37,770 bases of DNA from an uncultured Eubacteriales bacterium (GTDB lineage: Bacteria; Bacillota; Clostridia; Christensenellales; UBA1242): the NCBI GenBank assembly GCA_949077035.1, contig CARUPR010000005.1, forward strand, positions 1 through 37,770. The letters are read 5' to 3'. Each line of letters opens with the position of its first letter. Positions within the stretch are counted from its first letter, which is position 1. Shown here one piece after another: positions 1-9,108 of this stretch. Under the pieces are notes generated by a model. The model saw only the letters and a list, made by a program, of their open reading frames with translations. It had not been told where the DNA came from and made no database searches. A program made the translations under genes and the position numbers.

Positions 1-32
1 CATTAGTAATTTAAAAAAGGAGATTATTAAAT

Positions 33-1220
33 ATGGCAGAAGCTTATGTTAGATCTAAGCCACATGTTAACGTAGGAACAATTGGCCACGTTGACCATGG
101 TAAGACAACTCTTACAGCCGCTATTACATTTATGTATGGCACACAAAAAATGAAATATGACGAAATCGATAAAGCCCCAGAAGAAAAGGCTAGAGGTATC
201 ACAATTAATACTTCTCACGTTGAATACGAAACTGAAACTCGTCACTATGCACACGTAGACTGCCCAGGACACGCAGACTACGTTAAGAACATGATTACTG
301 GTGCTGCTCAAATGGACGGAGCAATCCTCGTTGTTGCAGCTACTGATGGTCCAATGCCTCAAACTAGAGAGCACATCCTTCTTGCAAGACAAGTTGGCGT
401 TCCATATATCATCGTTTTCATGAACAAAACTGACCAAGTTGATGACCCAGAACTTCTTGAACTCGTTGAAATGGAAATTCGTGACCTTCTCAGTGCTTAC
501 GACTTCCCAGGAGATGACACTCCAATTATCAAAGGTTCAGCTCTTAAAGCTCTTGAAGCTGCTCAAGCTGGAAATATGGATGACCCTGCTTGCACTTGCA
601 TTAAAGAACTTGCAGCTGCTCTTGACTCTTATATCCCAGAGCCTACAAGAGACACTGACAAACCTTTCCTTATGCCTGTAGAAGACGTTTTCACTATCAC
701 TGGTCGTGGAACTGTTGCTACTGGTAGAGTAGAAAGAGGAACTATTAAAGTTGGTGACACTGTAGAACTTGTTGGTCTTGGAGAATCAAGACAAACCGTT
801 GTTACTGGTGTTGAAATGTTCCACAAGTCACTTGATGCAGCTCTTGCTGGTGACAATGCTGGACTTCTTCTCCGTGGCGTTCAAAGAACAGAAATCGAAA
901 GAGGACAAGTTCTTTGCAAACCTGGCACTATTCACCCTCATACAAAATATACTGCTGAAGTATACGTTCTTAAGAAAGAAGAAGGTGGCCGTCATACTCC
1001 ATTCTTCAATGGTTATAGACCACAATTCTATTTCAGAACTACAGATGTTACTGGCGTAGTTGAACTTGAAAAGGGCGTAGAAATGGTTATGCCTGGTGAC
1101 CACATCAACATGACTATTACTCTTAACAAGCCAGTTGCTATTGAACAAGGACTTCGTTTCGCTATCCGTGAAGGTGGCAGAACAGTTGGTTCAGGTGTAG
1201 TATCTACTGTTATTGAATAA
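33..1220 (+). CDS. tuf: Elongation factor Tu
   Basis: A 395-residue EF-Tu, the GTPase that delivers aminoacyl-tRNA to the ribosomal A site in the cytoplasm. The G domain shows the P-loop GHVDHGKTT near residue 18, the switch II motif DCPGHADYVKN near 80 and NKTD near 135. Domains 2 and 3 follow (GRGTVATGRVERG; the C-terminal GGRTVGSGVV). Length is normal for the family. The start is set by the strong SD AAAGGAG about ten bases upstream. Codon use is noticeably C-richer than its neighbours, as expected for a highly expressed gene. The promoter and any upstream fusA lie outside the window; a strong terminator follows. Identity is certain. Confidence 0.99.
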   Translation: MAEAYVRSKPHVNVGTIGHVDHGKTTLTAAITFMYGTQKMKYDEIDKAPEEKARGITINTSHVEYETETRHYAHVDCPGHADYVKNMITGAAQMDGAILVVAATDGPMPQTREHILLARQVGVPYIIVFMNKTDQVDDPELLELVEMEIRDLLSAYDFPGDDTPIIKGSALKALEAAQAGNMDDPACTCIKELAAALDSYIPEPTRDTDKPFLMPVEDVFTITGRGTVATGRVERGTIKVGDTVELVGLGESRQTVVTGVEMFHKSLDAALAGDNAGLLLRGVQRTEIERGQVLCKPGTIHPHTKYTAEVYVLKKEEGGRHTPFFNGYRPQFYFRTTDVTGVVELEKGVEMVMPGDHINMTITLNKPVAIEQGLRFAIREGGRTVGSGVVSTVIE

Positions 1221-1261
1221 TAAACAAATTATTTGACAACTATTTGTCGAGTAAAATAAAT

Positions 1262-1294
1262 AAAAAGATGTCTGCGTTTGTGGACATCTTTTTT
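1262..1294 (+). terminator. Rho-independent terminator of tuf
   Basis: AAAAAGATGTC pairs with GACATCTTTTT across a ten-base loop, followed by T residues, 40 bases after the tuf stop. Confidence 0.9.
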
Positions 1295-1339
1295 GATTTT
1301 TATTGATTGAAAATTTTAAAAAGATTTCAGCAAGAAATT

Positions 1340-1457
1340 AATATTGAATTGATTGCATGAATGAATTTGACTGTGGGAGAGAATGAAAATTGAGTTGATA
1401 GCAAGATGAAAGGAATTTGACTGCGTCAGTGAATATAATATTGAATTGATTGCATGA
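1340..1457 (+). repeat. Pair of 21-bp direct repeats in a 390-bp intergenic gap
   Basis: Identical 21-base copies lie at 1340-1360 and 1437-1457 (core TTGAATTGATTGCATGA). A second motif, GAATTTGACTG, occurs at 1363-1373 and 1413-1423. The gap from 1221 to 1612 contains no credible gene. The repeats look like an internal duplication of unknown role. Confidence 0.6.
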
Positions 1458-1612
1458 AAAATTGAAATTTTGAATTGAAAAATAAAAACAGATTTTTATT
1501 ATAGTAAAAAATGAAAATGACTGCAGGGTCAGATTTCATATTTAATAAAAATCGGCTTTACAATGTTGATTTTTGGATATAAATTTGCTAAAATAATTAT
1601 AAGGAGATTTTA

Positions 1613-2095
1613 ATGAAAGGACAATTTTTGAATGAACAAAAGTATCAAAACGCTAAAAGTAAGATTAGAATAATTGCTTTTGCTATGTTGGCGGTTGGAG
1701 CTATACTTTTTGCCGCAGGACTTGCATTGCTTATTGTAGGGATAAGAAACTTAGGGAATAATAAAACTATGTTTGGTGCTTTAGGCGGAATCTTAATGGT
1801 TTTTGGCTTTGGAATTATAAGCTTTTCTGGCTTTTTACTTTTCACAGCTCATGCTAGAGAAATTGCATCATTTGGTGCATCAGGGACAGCGCCTGTCGCG
1901 GGTGAAACAATAAACTATGTTGCTGATGAGGCTGCTCCAGCGGTAGAAAAAACTGCTGAAGCTATTGCAAATGGGGTGAGAAAATCAAGAAATGCATCTT
2001 CAACAGCAAATGCAAATGTGAAATATTGCACAAAATGTGGTGTTAAAAATAAAAAGGATGCAAAATTTTGTATCGATTGCGGAGAAAAATTTTAA
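1613..2095 (+). CDS. Small two-TM membrane protein with C-terminal zinc ribbon
   Basis: 160 residues. Two hydrophobic segments (about residues 20-45 and 55-80) form a membrane hairpin. An Ala-rich linker follows, and then a C-terminal zinc ribbon, CTKCG...CIDCG, that would face the cytoplasm. The start ATG has the SD AAGGAG eight bases upstream. The gene is alone between terminators. Zinc-ribbon membrane proteins of this kind are common in Bacillota, but no specific function can be given. Confidence 0.8.
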   Translation: MKGQFLNEQKYQNAKSKIRIIAFAMLAVGAILFAAGLALLIVGIRNLGNNKTMFGALGGILMVFGFGIISFSGFLLFTAHAREIASFGASGTAPVAGETINYVADEAAPAVEKTAEAIANGVRKSRNASSTANANVKYCTKCGVKNKKDAKFCIDCGEKF

Positions 2096-2121
2096 TAATT
2101 TATAGCTTTATTTTTAAATTT

Positions 2122-2154
2122 AAAACAAGGGATAGTTTTTATTCCTTGTTTTTT
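2122..2154 (+). terminator. Rho-independent terminator
   Basis: AAAACAAGG pairs with CCTTGTTTT, followed by a T tract, just after the zinc-ribbon gene. Confidence 0.85.
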
Positions 2155-2271
2155 AGATTTATATTTGTTTTTAAAGAGATATAAAAATGGATACCTAAGA
2201 ATAATAAAATAGAGCATAGCAAGAGCGGGCTAATTCATAAGAACTTTTGATGAGAAAATCTATTTTTGCTA

Positions 2272-2299
2272 TTGACTTATATGATTATATGATTATAAT
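2272..2299 (+). promoter_or_regulatory. Sigma-A promoter giving a leaderless transcript
   Basis: TTGACT (2272-2277) and TATAAT (2294-2299) are 16 bases apart. The ATG of the HD gene begins seven bases after the last -10 base, where transcription is expected to start. There is no SD. Confidence 0.75.
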
Positions 2300-2305
2300 T
2301 AAGAT

Positions 2306-2860
2306 ATGACCGATTTAGTAAGAAGAGCATATATATTTGCTAAAGAAAAACATAAGAATCAATTTATGAAATGCAATCCTAATAGACCATTTTTTGACCA
2401 TTGCATTAATGTTTATAATCATCTTATGAGAAACATCCCATCAGATTATAAAAACATTGAAATTTTGGGTGCAACCGCTTTGCTTCATGATGTCATTGAA
2501 GATACTGATGCAAGTTATGAAGATTTGCAAGGTTTGTTTGGAAAGGAAGTTGCAGATAATGTCATGGCACTTACAAAAGATAAAAGCTTGCCTCGTCATT
2601 TGCAGATTGGTGAAAGTATACAAAGGTTATATTCCTCTTCTCGAGATGCAAGACTTGTGAAGCTTGCAGATAGATATATAAATTTACTTGATATTCCACC
2701 ATTATGGTCAGAACAAAAATGTTTGGATTATATAAAAGACTCAAAGCTTATCAGTGATAGTTTGGGTGAAAATAGCAAGAGATTAAAAACTCTTTTAGAT
2801 GAAAAGATTGAAAATTATAGAGAAATGGTAGACGATATTTTTGATGAAAGAGCTTTATAA
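2306..2860 (+). CDS. HD-domain hydrolase, (p)ppGpp hydrolase-like
   Basis: A 184-residue stand-alone HD protein resembling the hydrolase half of RelA/SpoT and small MESH1-like alarmone hydrolases. N-terminal AYIFAKEKHKNQ and FDHC precede the metal-binding ALLHDVIEDTD (about residues 56-66) and the later RLVKLADRYINL helix. No synthetase, TGS or ACT domain follows. It may degrade (p)ppGpp or another nucleotide; the substrate is an inference from the family. The message looks leaderless, with the ATG at the predicted transcription start and no SD. A terminator follows at 2894. Confidence 0.85.
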   Translation: MTDLVRRAYIFAKEKHKNQFMKCNPNRPFFDHCINVYNHLMRNIPSDYKNIEILGATALLHDVIEDTDASYEDLQGLFGKEVADNVMALTKDKSLPRHLQIGESIQRLYSSSRDARLVKLADRYINLLDIPPLWSEQKCLDYIKDSKLISDSLGENSKRLKTLLDEKIENYREMVDDIFDERAL

Positions 2861-2893
2861 AAAGGTAAAAATAAATTGCAAATAAGATAAATA

Positions 2894-2945
2894 AAAATCA
2901 AAGATGCTTAAATTTTGATATTAATGACATCTTTGATTTTTTTGT
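2894..2945 (+). terminator. Rho-independent terminator of the HD gene
   Basis: AAAATCAAAGATG pairs perfectly (13 bp) with CATCTTTGATTTT and runs into a T tract. Confidence 0.9.
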
Positions 2946-3067
2946 TGATAGAAAGATAATTATGCTTTGTTTACATTAAATTTGCATTTTTTATGCTTTT
3001 TTCTTTAATTTTACGCTAATTTTTACTTATTTTTGCTAAATTTAATATTTTCTTATTTTATTTTCAA

Positions 3068-3265
3068 TTATTTATTGCAGCCGTTTCCGCAACCACATAA
3101 AAGTAAAAGTAAGATTAATGTGCAGCAGTCCATACCGCAGCCATTGCCATTTCCGCAAAGGCATTGTAAAATTATGAGCCATAAAATAAGTGAGCAGCAA
3201 TCACAGCCGCAACCGCCAAAGCCATTGCCACAACCATTGCCACATGAGTTGTTAAAGAAATTCAT
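3068..3265 (-). CDS. Cys/Gly/Asn-rich hydrophobic mini-protein with an internal duplication
   Basis: 65 residues on the minus strand, rich in Cys. Two similar units, each a CGNG-type glycine/cysteine stretch followed by a hydrophobic Leu/Ile run, repeat along the chain (GCDCCSLILWLIIL and GMDCCTLILLLLL). A perfect SD, AGGAGG, lies just upstream of the ATG at 3265, which argues that it is real despite its odd composition. Clostridia encode small Cys-rich proteins of this kind, often named after chorion high-cysteine proteins, with no known function. It could be a spore or envelope peptide; that is speculation. The plus-strand ORF over the same bases is a shadow. Confidence 0.7.
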   Translation of the reverse strand: MNFFNNSCGNGCGNGFGGCGCDCCSLILWLIILQCLCGNGNGCGMDCCTLILLLLLCGCGNGCNK

Positions 3266-3680
3266 TTGTTCCTCCTATAAAATTCCTTATGTATTTGAAA
3301 GGGTGTGTGATAGTTTTGTGATTATTCTCGCTTTTATTAAAGCAATTTAAGCATCACTTTTTTTATTATCTTTTTTCCCTTTCACATTAACATACTACTA
3401 ATAAAATCAAGAAAATGTGCATAACTTTTTTCAAAAACTTTAAATTTTTATTTTTTAATATCCTTATTTTAAATATTTCAAAGATTTTATCTGATTTTTA
3501 TCTGATTATATTAAATATTTTAAAATATTATTTTTGCTTTTTTATTGCAATTTATATTACATTTATTGGCAATTTTTACTTTGAAAATTTGATATTATTT
3601 TTCGACAAAACAAGTGAAAATTTGACAACATAAAAGTTTGTTGCAAGCACAAAATATTTTTGATTTATATAACAATTTTG

Positions 3681-3709
3681 TTGACTTAATTTTTAAAATG
3701 GTTTACAAT
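3681..3709 (+). promoter_or_regulatory. Sigma-A promoter of the surface-protein gene
   Basis: TTGACT (3681-3686) and TACAAT (3704-3709) with a 17-base spacer, about 40 bases before the start codon. The rest of the gap 3266-3680 is very AT-rich and shows no supported gene. Confidence 0.8.
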
Positions 3710-3751
3710 TAATTGTTAAATAATACATTAATTAATTATGAGGAGATTGGT

Positions 3752-6700
3752 ATGGTTAAACAAAAATCAAAATTTAAGGGATTATTAAAAGGTGTAGCTG
3801 TTGGTTTTGCTTTTATTATGTGCAGTGCTTTCTTTCCTGGCAAGGTAATAGCTCAAGCTTTTGATAGTTCTATTGCCGATAAAGTTGGTGTTTTAGCAAA
3901 CGGAATTAAGGTTAATGGAGAAGGTGCTGAACTTGTTGTAAAAAAAGGCAATTCTGTTCAAATACCTGAAGCTGTTTATGAATATAAGACAGAGTCTGGC
4001 AAGGCTGAACATATTATTGGCAAAGAAGATGCAAGTGCTATTGAATCATCTATCGAAGTTTTCTATAAAGACACTAATGATAAGGTCAATGTAGAAGGCA
4101 ATAGTTTTGTTGCGGACAGAGTAGGTCGCTATACAATTACTTACAATGTAAAAGATGGTGAAAACGTATATTCTTATGACATGACAGTAAAATGTGAAGT
4201 TAGTGAAGCTGTATTTGATTTTTCTGCAAACAATGAAAATATTATCCCAAGTGTATACGATGTTGCTCTTACTGACAAGGATATCATTCTTCCTCTTCCT
4301 TCTGTCAAAGATTCAAACAGCGAAATTTTGATTTCTGAAAATGATAATGATTATTTCACCAATTTAGGAAAAAATGATTTTGAATTTCCTGCCGATGATA
4401 CAAAGGCTGGTTTTGTGACTTTAAGTCTTTCAAGCGGAAGCAAGATTGCAATTGACTCAAAAGAGGTTGACGGAAAGACTGTATATTATATTTCAAATAA
4501 AAACCTTTTGACAGTAAAAGGACAAGATATTCAAGTATATTATTCTTATTATCAAATAAGCGATAACAATCAACCTGTGTTTGTAGCTTCTACTTCAAAA
4601 TCTTTCTCTGTAAAAGAAGGTTATTATTTCAAAAACTCTAAAGAGGAAGAAAAAGGGTATGATTTGGAAACAAAATGGTCAACATCAACATCTGATATAA
4701 CTGCAGTTGTTGGAATTGAAAAAGAACTTCCAAAAATCACAGCCACTACAAAATCAACAAATGCTCCTGCAAATGAAGCGATTGAAGTTTATTATAAAGT
4801 AACAGTTCAAAAGAGGGGCAAAAACGGAAGTTATACCGAAGATGTAACTGACAAAGTTATCACCGAAGATGGAAAGTTTAAGGCCAATGATGAAGGTTCT
4901 TATATGTTCACATACGAAGTAAAAGACTTCTATGGCAACCCTGTGGATAAGAGCAAAACAAGATTTGAAATTACAAATGTAAAAGATAGCCGTTCTGCAA
5001 GCGTATATGTTTACGATGGCGGAAACAAAGATGCTTACAATGAAAAAGACAACAAATATGTAAGTGCACTTAATAAACTTAAAACTCAATCTGGCAACCG
5101 CAATGTGATTATGTATGCTGTTGGCGGAACTGACAACTTTGTTGCAAAAGATAAACTCACTCTTAGAAGAACTATCATTGACAACACATCAATGACTATG
5201 TTTGATATAAGCGAAAAAGCTTATCATGAATACAACCTTATTTTTGCTCCAGCAAGAGCAACAGGTGCAAGTCAGGAAGCTTCAGTTTATAAACAAATTG
5301 TAAGTGACAACTATCATATCCGTTCTCAAATGCTTTTGGAAGGCAAAAAGATTGATGATGACCAAGAAATTAAGAAATTCCTTAAAGATAACAAATATCT
5401 TTTAGTTACAACCGAATTCAATAAAGATTTTGATGGTAATGAAATTGTTGCAGGTCTTACAAACAGTGATGACAAAGCAGTTGAAAAAATGATGCTTCTT
5501 GATAGTGAAAATGAAGTAGGTTATGCATATATCGAATGTAAAAACACTTCTTTCAAGTCTAAAAAGGTGTTCTCAGACGGAACTTATACATTCATTTATG
5601 GTGCAAGTGATAAGATAAATAATGAAACAACTTCAAGAAATTCTGTGACTATTTCTGCAGATTATAATGCTGAAGCGATTCCTACAATTACCTTCTCAAC
5701 AGCACTTCAAGACACATATCTTCCTTCTGATAAGATTGAATTTGATATTGCGACTGCAACCGTTTCACAAGATTCAAGACTTGATACTGTCACAGCTTAT
5801 AGATATCTTGATGCAAACAAAGCAGCTATCAGTTCTGAAAAAACATCATCTTTAAAATATTATATCCAAAGAGCAAATTCAAATCTTTCTTCTAAGTGGT
5901 ATGCTCAAACAGATAAAGTTATTGATGAGAATGTTGAAGAAAATAAAGGTTGGATTCTTGATGAAAAAGAGTCAACTTATAAAATCGACCTTAAGAAAGA
6001 AAGACCACAAGGTGCAAAATATCTTGAAATATTGTGCTATGCTATTGATGACTATGGCAATGCAGGTTTCTTTAATAAGGTAATCACCATTGCTGATGCA
6101 AATGATACCGAAATGCCTATCTTATTTAAGGTTGACAATTTACCTGTTGATACAAAGATTGTTGCTCCTGATGAAGTTGAGCTTCCTACTCTTTATTTCA
6201 CAGATGATAATGTTGACTATATGAACGCTGAAGTCAAAGTTTACAGACTTGTAAAAAATGATGACGGAACTGTTGACAAAGTTGTTATGCAATCATCAAA
6301 TATGAAAACTGATTTTGATTCTATGCGTGAATCATTTACAGTGAAAGGTGGCTCTTTCAGAGCTTCTATCGGCGGCGATTATCAAGTTGCAATAACAGTT
6401 AAGGATGCTGGCAACCATTGCTACACAACATATTTCAACTATCATGTTGTTGACAGTGTGGTAAATGATACACCAGAAATTGAAAATATAACTTCAGAAA
6501 CAATTGATTTGAAGGCTGGTCAAACACATTATTTGGTTCCTCCAACACTTTCACTTGCAACTTCTGATTCATTCGGTTATATTGGCATTAATGAAGAAGA
6601 CGATGCAAGAACTGCAACTTATTATACAACAACCATCGTATCTGCAACAGATTCTTATACACTTGATAAATACTATTTCACAGGACATAAGAAGGGCACA

Positions 6701-7891
6701 TTTAAACTTCAATATAAAGTATTCCTTATGAGATATTCTAAGGATTCTGCAGTATTTGCTAAATCTGAAAATGAGGCAAATAATGGAATGATTTTCCTTG
6801 AAAATGACAAGCTTTGCTATAAATATAATGACGAAAAATATTATGTTTATATTGAAAAGACAACTGATGAGGATGGACTTGAAAGCTATGTTCTTCGTGC
6901 AAACAAATCTATTCTTGGACTTGATGCAGATGACAACTTAGATGCAAATGGACTTAAAGCTCTTTCAAAAATTGTTGAAGTTTATGTTCGCGAAAGCAAG
7001 ATTCAAACTATAAATGTTGGTGGAGTTGAAATTAAGGTTACCTTTGATGAAAATGTTTATCCAGATGCTCTTGAAGACCTTAACAATACAATAAAGATTG
7101 CTAAACCAAAGAACATTGAATATAATGGTGATGATTATCAAACAAACCTTAAAGATTCTTATGTGACTATTACAAAAACTTCTGGTAACACAACTGTTAC
7201 TCTTGCCGAAATCTCTTTTGAAGAATGGGCAAATCAAGAAGATTTGAAAAATAAGGAAAACTTTACTATAAATAATGGTGAAATTTCTCTTAAACTTGTT
7301 GATAATGGCAAGTATGTTATCAAATATTCAATTCAAGCTATGGACAAAACAGGTGTAAATGTTGACACAGCTAAGACAGTTGAATATACAATTAAAAATG
7401 GTGACGTTGTTGGACCAAAGGTTAAACTTGAAAACAATTTTGTTAAGACAACATATAAGTTGGGCGATACAATGAAACTTAACTTTGCAGGTCTTACAGT
7501 TTCTGACAATGTGACTGAAGATGTTGAATGGCTTAAACAGAATATGGAAGTAAGACTTTCAAATCCTGATTCAGGCAGCGGCAACTATATCACTCTTAAA
7601 AATGATGAAAATGCAGCACCTGGCGAGTATATTTATACTCATAAGCTTGAAACTGCAGGAACTTATACTCTTACTGTAATTGTAAAAGATAAGGCTGGAA
7701 ATGAAACAAGTTCAAGCGTGACTTTTGAAGTTTCAACAAAAGAATCAAAAGATATCGATGTCAAGGAAGTTATGGGCGGAGTTCTTATTGGACTTTCTGT
7801 AGCAGTGCTTGCCGGAGTTGTAATATACTTTGTTGTAAGCAAGGTAAAACTTGACAAAAAAGAGAAAAAATATAAAGATAAAAACAAATAA
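3752..7891 (+). CDS. Large secreted, membrane-anchored surface protein with Ig-like repeats
   Basis: 1379 residues counting from the ATG at 3752, chosen because GAGGAG sits seven bases upstream. It has a Sec signal (KQKSKFKGLLKG followed by a hydrophobic core and an AQA cleavage site), a long extracellular part of repeated beta-sandwich-like modules, and a single C-terminal TM helix (GVLIGLSVAVLAGVVIYFVV) with a Lys-rich cytoplasmic tail. The last modules end in DKAGNETSSSVTFEV-type strands typical of bacterial Ig-like domains. No LPXTG or S-layer homology domain is seen, so anchoring is by the TM. It is probably a major surface or adhesion protein. It has its own promoter and terminator, and its codon use resembles tuf, which suggests high expression. 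Confidence 0.8.
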   Translation: MVKQKSKFKGLLKGVAVGFAFIMCSAFFPGKVIAQAFDSSIADKVGVLANGIKVNGEGAELVVKKGNSVQIPEAVYEYKTESGKAEHIIGKEDASAIESSIEVFYKDTNDKVNVEGNSFVADRVGRYTITYNVKDGENVYSYDMTVKCEVSEAVFDFSANNENIIPSVYDVALTDKDIILPLPSVKDSNSEILISENDNDYFTNLGKNDFEFPADDTKAGFVTLSLSSGSKIAIDSKEVDGKTVYYISNKNLLTVKGQDIQVYYSYYQISDNNQPVFVASTSKSFSVKEGYYFKNSKEEEKGYDLETKWSTSTSDITAVVGIEKELPKITATTKSTNAPANEAIEVYYKVTVQKRGKNGSYTEDVTDKVITEDGKFKANDEGSYMFTYEVKDFYGNPVDKSKTRFEITNVKDSRSASVYVYDGGNKDAYNEKDNKYVSALNKLKTQSGNRNVIMYAVGGTDNFVAKDKLTLRRTIIDNTSMTMFDISEKAYHEYNLIFAPARATGASQEASVYKQIVSDNYHIRSQMLLEGKKIDDDQEIKKFLKDNKYLLVTTEFNKDFDGNEIVAGLTNSDDKAVEKMMLLDSENEVGYAYIECKNTSFKSKKVFSDGTYTFIYGASDKINNETTSRNSVTISADYNAEAIPTITFSTALQDTYLPSDKIEFDIATATVSQDSRLDTVTAYRYLDANKAAISSEKTSSLKYYIQRANSNLSSKWYAQTDKVIDENVEENKGWILDEKESTYKIDLKKERPQGAKYLEILCYAIDDYGNAGFFNKVITIADANDTEMPILFKVDNLPVDTKIVAPDEVELPTLYFTDDNVDYMNAEVKVYRLVKNDDGTVDKVVMQSSNMKTDFDSMRESFTVKGGSFRASIGGDYQVAITVKDAGNHCYTTYFNYHVVDSVVNDTPEIENITSETIDLKAGQTHYLVPPTLSLATSDSFGYIGINEEDDARTATYYTTTIVSATDSYTLDKYYFTGHKKGTFKLQYKVFLMRYSKDSAVFAKSENEANNGMIFLENDKLCYKYNDEKYYVYIEKTTDEDGLESYVLRANKSILGLDADDNLDANGLKALSKIVEVYVRESKIQTINVGGVEIKVTFDENVYPDALEDLNNTIKIAKPKNIEYNGDDYQTNLKDSYVTITKTSGNTTVTLAEISFEEWANQEDLKNKENFTINNGEISLKLVDNGKYVIKYSIQAMDKTGVNVDTAKTVEYTIKNGDVVGPKVKLENNFVKTTYKLGDTMKLNFAGLTVSDNVTEDVEWLKQNMEVRLSNPDSGSGNYITLKNDENAAPGEYIYTHKLETAGTYTLTVIVKDKAGNETSSSVTFEVSTKESKDIDVKEVMGGVLIGLSVAVLAGVVIYFVVSKVKLDKKEKKYKDKNK

Positions 7892-7908
7892 GATTGATTG
7901 TTTTAAAG

Positions 7909-7940
7909 AAAAAAGCGGCTTAAAATAGACCGCTTTTTTT
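7909..7940 (+). terminator. Rho-independent terminator
   Basis: AAAAAAGCGG pairs with CCGCTTTTTT, with a T tract, 18 bases after the surface-protein stop. Confidence 0.92.
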
Positions 7941-7961
7941 GATATTTAATTTGAATTTTTC

Positions 7962-7990
7962 TTGACAAAGTTGTCCTTATATGGTATTAT
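7962..7990 (+). promoter_or_regulatory. Sigma-A promoter of rplU-prp-rpmA
   Basis: TTGACA (7962-7967) and TATTAT (7985-7990) with a 17-base spacer. Confidence 0.85.
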
Positions 7991-7996
7991 AGTTGA

Positions 7997-8185
7997 GTAT
8001 CCGCATGTGTAGGGTAGATAAGTTTAAACATTGCTTGTTTTATGGCTGCAAATATGAAATTATTTAAAATACCTTTTATAGTTTAGATAATTTCACTTAA
8101 ATTCATAAAAAGCACAAAACGATTATAAGAGATTATAATAATAGAAAAATGTTTGACACCCGAAATTAAAACAGCGAGTTTGGTT
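7997..8185 (+). ncRNA. Long rplU 5' leader, probable L21 autoregulatory leader
   Basis: About 200 bases separate the predicted transcription start from the rplU SD, with no ORF. Ribosomal-protein leaders of the L21 type occupy this place in Bacillota and are thought to bind L21. The segment near 8001-8020 with CCGCATGTGTAGGG is the most structured-looking part. I did not verify a consensus fold; a covariance-model search would settle it. Confidence 0.5.
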
Positions 8186-8200
8186 AGAGGAGGTAAAGAA

Positions 8201-8509
8201 ATGTTTGCTATAGTTCAATGTGGTGGAAAGCAATACAAAGTTAGTGAAAATGATATCATTTCAGTTGAAAAAATCACTAATGCTGTTGGTGAAAAAATCA
8301 ACTTAGATGTAATGCTTTATAGTGACGGAAAAACTGTCGTTGCTGGAAATCCTCTTGTTTCTGGTGCAGTATGTGAAGCAGAAGTTGTTGCTCATGGAAA
8401 GGGCGATAAAATTGTTGTTTTCAAATACAAGCCAAAGAAAAACGAGAGAAAGAAGCAAGGTCACAGACAACCATTCACTCAATTAAAAATAACTTCTATT
8501 AAAAAGTAA
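8201..8509 (+). CDS. rplU: Ribosomal protein L21
   Basis: 102 residues from MFAIVQCGGKQYKV, the canonical L21 start. It is preceded by AGAGGAGGT, which rules out the in-frame start codon 48 bases upstream. The C-terminal KPKKNERKKQGHRQPFTQLKI is the typical rRNA-binding tail. L21 binds 23S rRNA in the large subunit. It is the first gene of the rplU-prp-rpmA operon, nine bases from prp. Confidence 0.98.
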   Translation: MFAIVQCGGKQYKVSENDIISVEKITNAVGEKINLDVMLYSDGKTVVAGNPLVSGAVCEAEVVAHGKGDKIVVFKYKPKKNERKKQGHRQPFTQLKITSIKK

Positions 8510-8517
8510 GGTTTATT

Positions 8518-8838
8518 ATGACAAAAATTACTTTTTACAAAAAAAACAATCTATTGATTGGGTTTGAGGTGAAAGGACATACAGGCAAAGATGTTTTTGG
8601 CAAAGATTTGCTTTGCGCTCAAATTTCGACAGTTGCGCAGCTTGCAATTGTAGGAATTGAAGAGGTAGGCAAAATCAAAGCATTTCATGAAATTTCTGAT
8701 GGATATCTTAAAATCATGATTTCTGAAAAGGATGCTTTGGGTCAGGCTCAGTTTTTGTTTAATACCTGTCTGCAATCCTTCAAATCAATTTTGATAGATG
8801 AAGAAAAATTCGCAAAATTGGAGGTAAAAAATGTTTAA
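8518..8838 (+). CDS. prp: Ribosomal-processing cysteine protease Prp
   Basis: 106 residues of the Prp (YsxB) family, which removes the N-terminal extension of ribosomal protein L27 in Bacillota. The catalytic pair is visible as His21 in VKGHTGK and Cys33 in LLCAQIS. The gene sits between rplU and rpmA and overlaps rpmA by eight bases, so the protease is translated just ahead of its substrate. The L27 encoded here has the matching cleavable extension. Confidence 0.93.
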   Translation: MTKITFYKKNNLLIGFEVKGHTGKDVFGKDLLCAQISTVAQLAIVGIEEVGKIKAFHEISDGYLKIMISEKDALGQAQFLFNTCLQSFKSILIDEEKFAKLEVKNV

Positions 8839-9100
8839 GTTTAATGCTCAACTTTTTGCTCATAAAAAGGGTGGTGGTTCTACTAAAAACGGCCGTGATT
8901 CACAAAGTAAAAGACTTGGTGTGAAAGCTTATGGCGGTGAAAATGTTACTGCAGGGTCAATCATCGTAAGACAAAGAGGCACTAAAATTTATCCTGGTGT
9001 TAATGTTGGAATGGGAAAAGATTATACTCTTTTCGCAACAACTGATGGCAAAGTTAAATTTGGTATGTCAAATGGCAAAAAGATTGTATCTATTGAATAA
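8831..9100 (+). CDS. rpmA: Ribosomal protein L27 with Prp-cleavable N-terminus
   Basis: 89 residues. The N-terminal extension MFKFNAQLF precedes AHKKGGGSTKNGRDSQSKRLG, the mature L27 start, so cleavage after Phe9 by Prp is expected, as in Staphylococcus. The mature N-terminus reaches the peptidyl-transferase centre. The SD GGAGG lies inside the end of prp, giving translational coupling. A terminator follows. Confidence 0.98.
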   Translation: MFKFNAQLFAHKKGGGSTKNGRDSQSKRLGVKAYGGENVTAGSIIVRQRGTKIYPGVNVGMGKDYTLFATTDGKVKFGMSNGKKIVSIE

Positions 9101-9108
9101 TAATAATT

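Noticed and set aside
3033..3350. A 105-codon plus-strand ORF rich in Pro/Gln/His
   Set aside because: It is the complement of the Cys/Gly-rich minus-strand gene, which has the better SD.
3415..3633. A 72-codon plus-strand ORF rich in Phe/Ile/Leu
   Set aside because: No SD, extreme AT-driven composition and no family resemblance; likely chance in AT-rich intergenic DNA.
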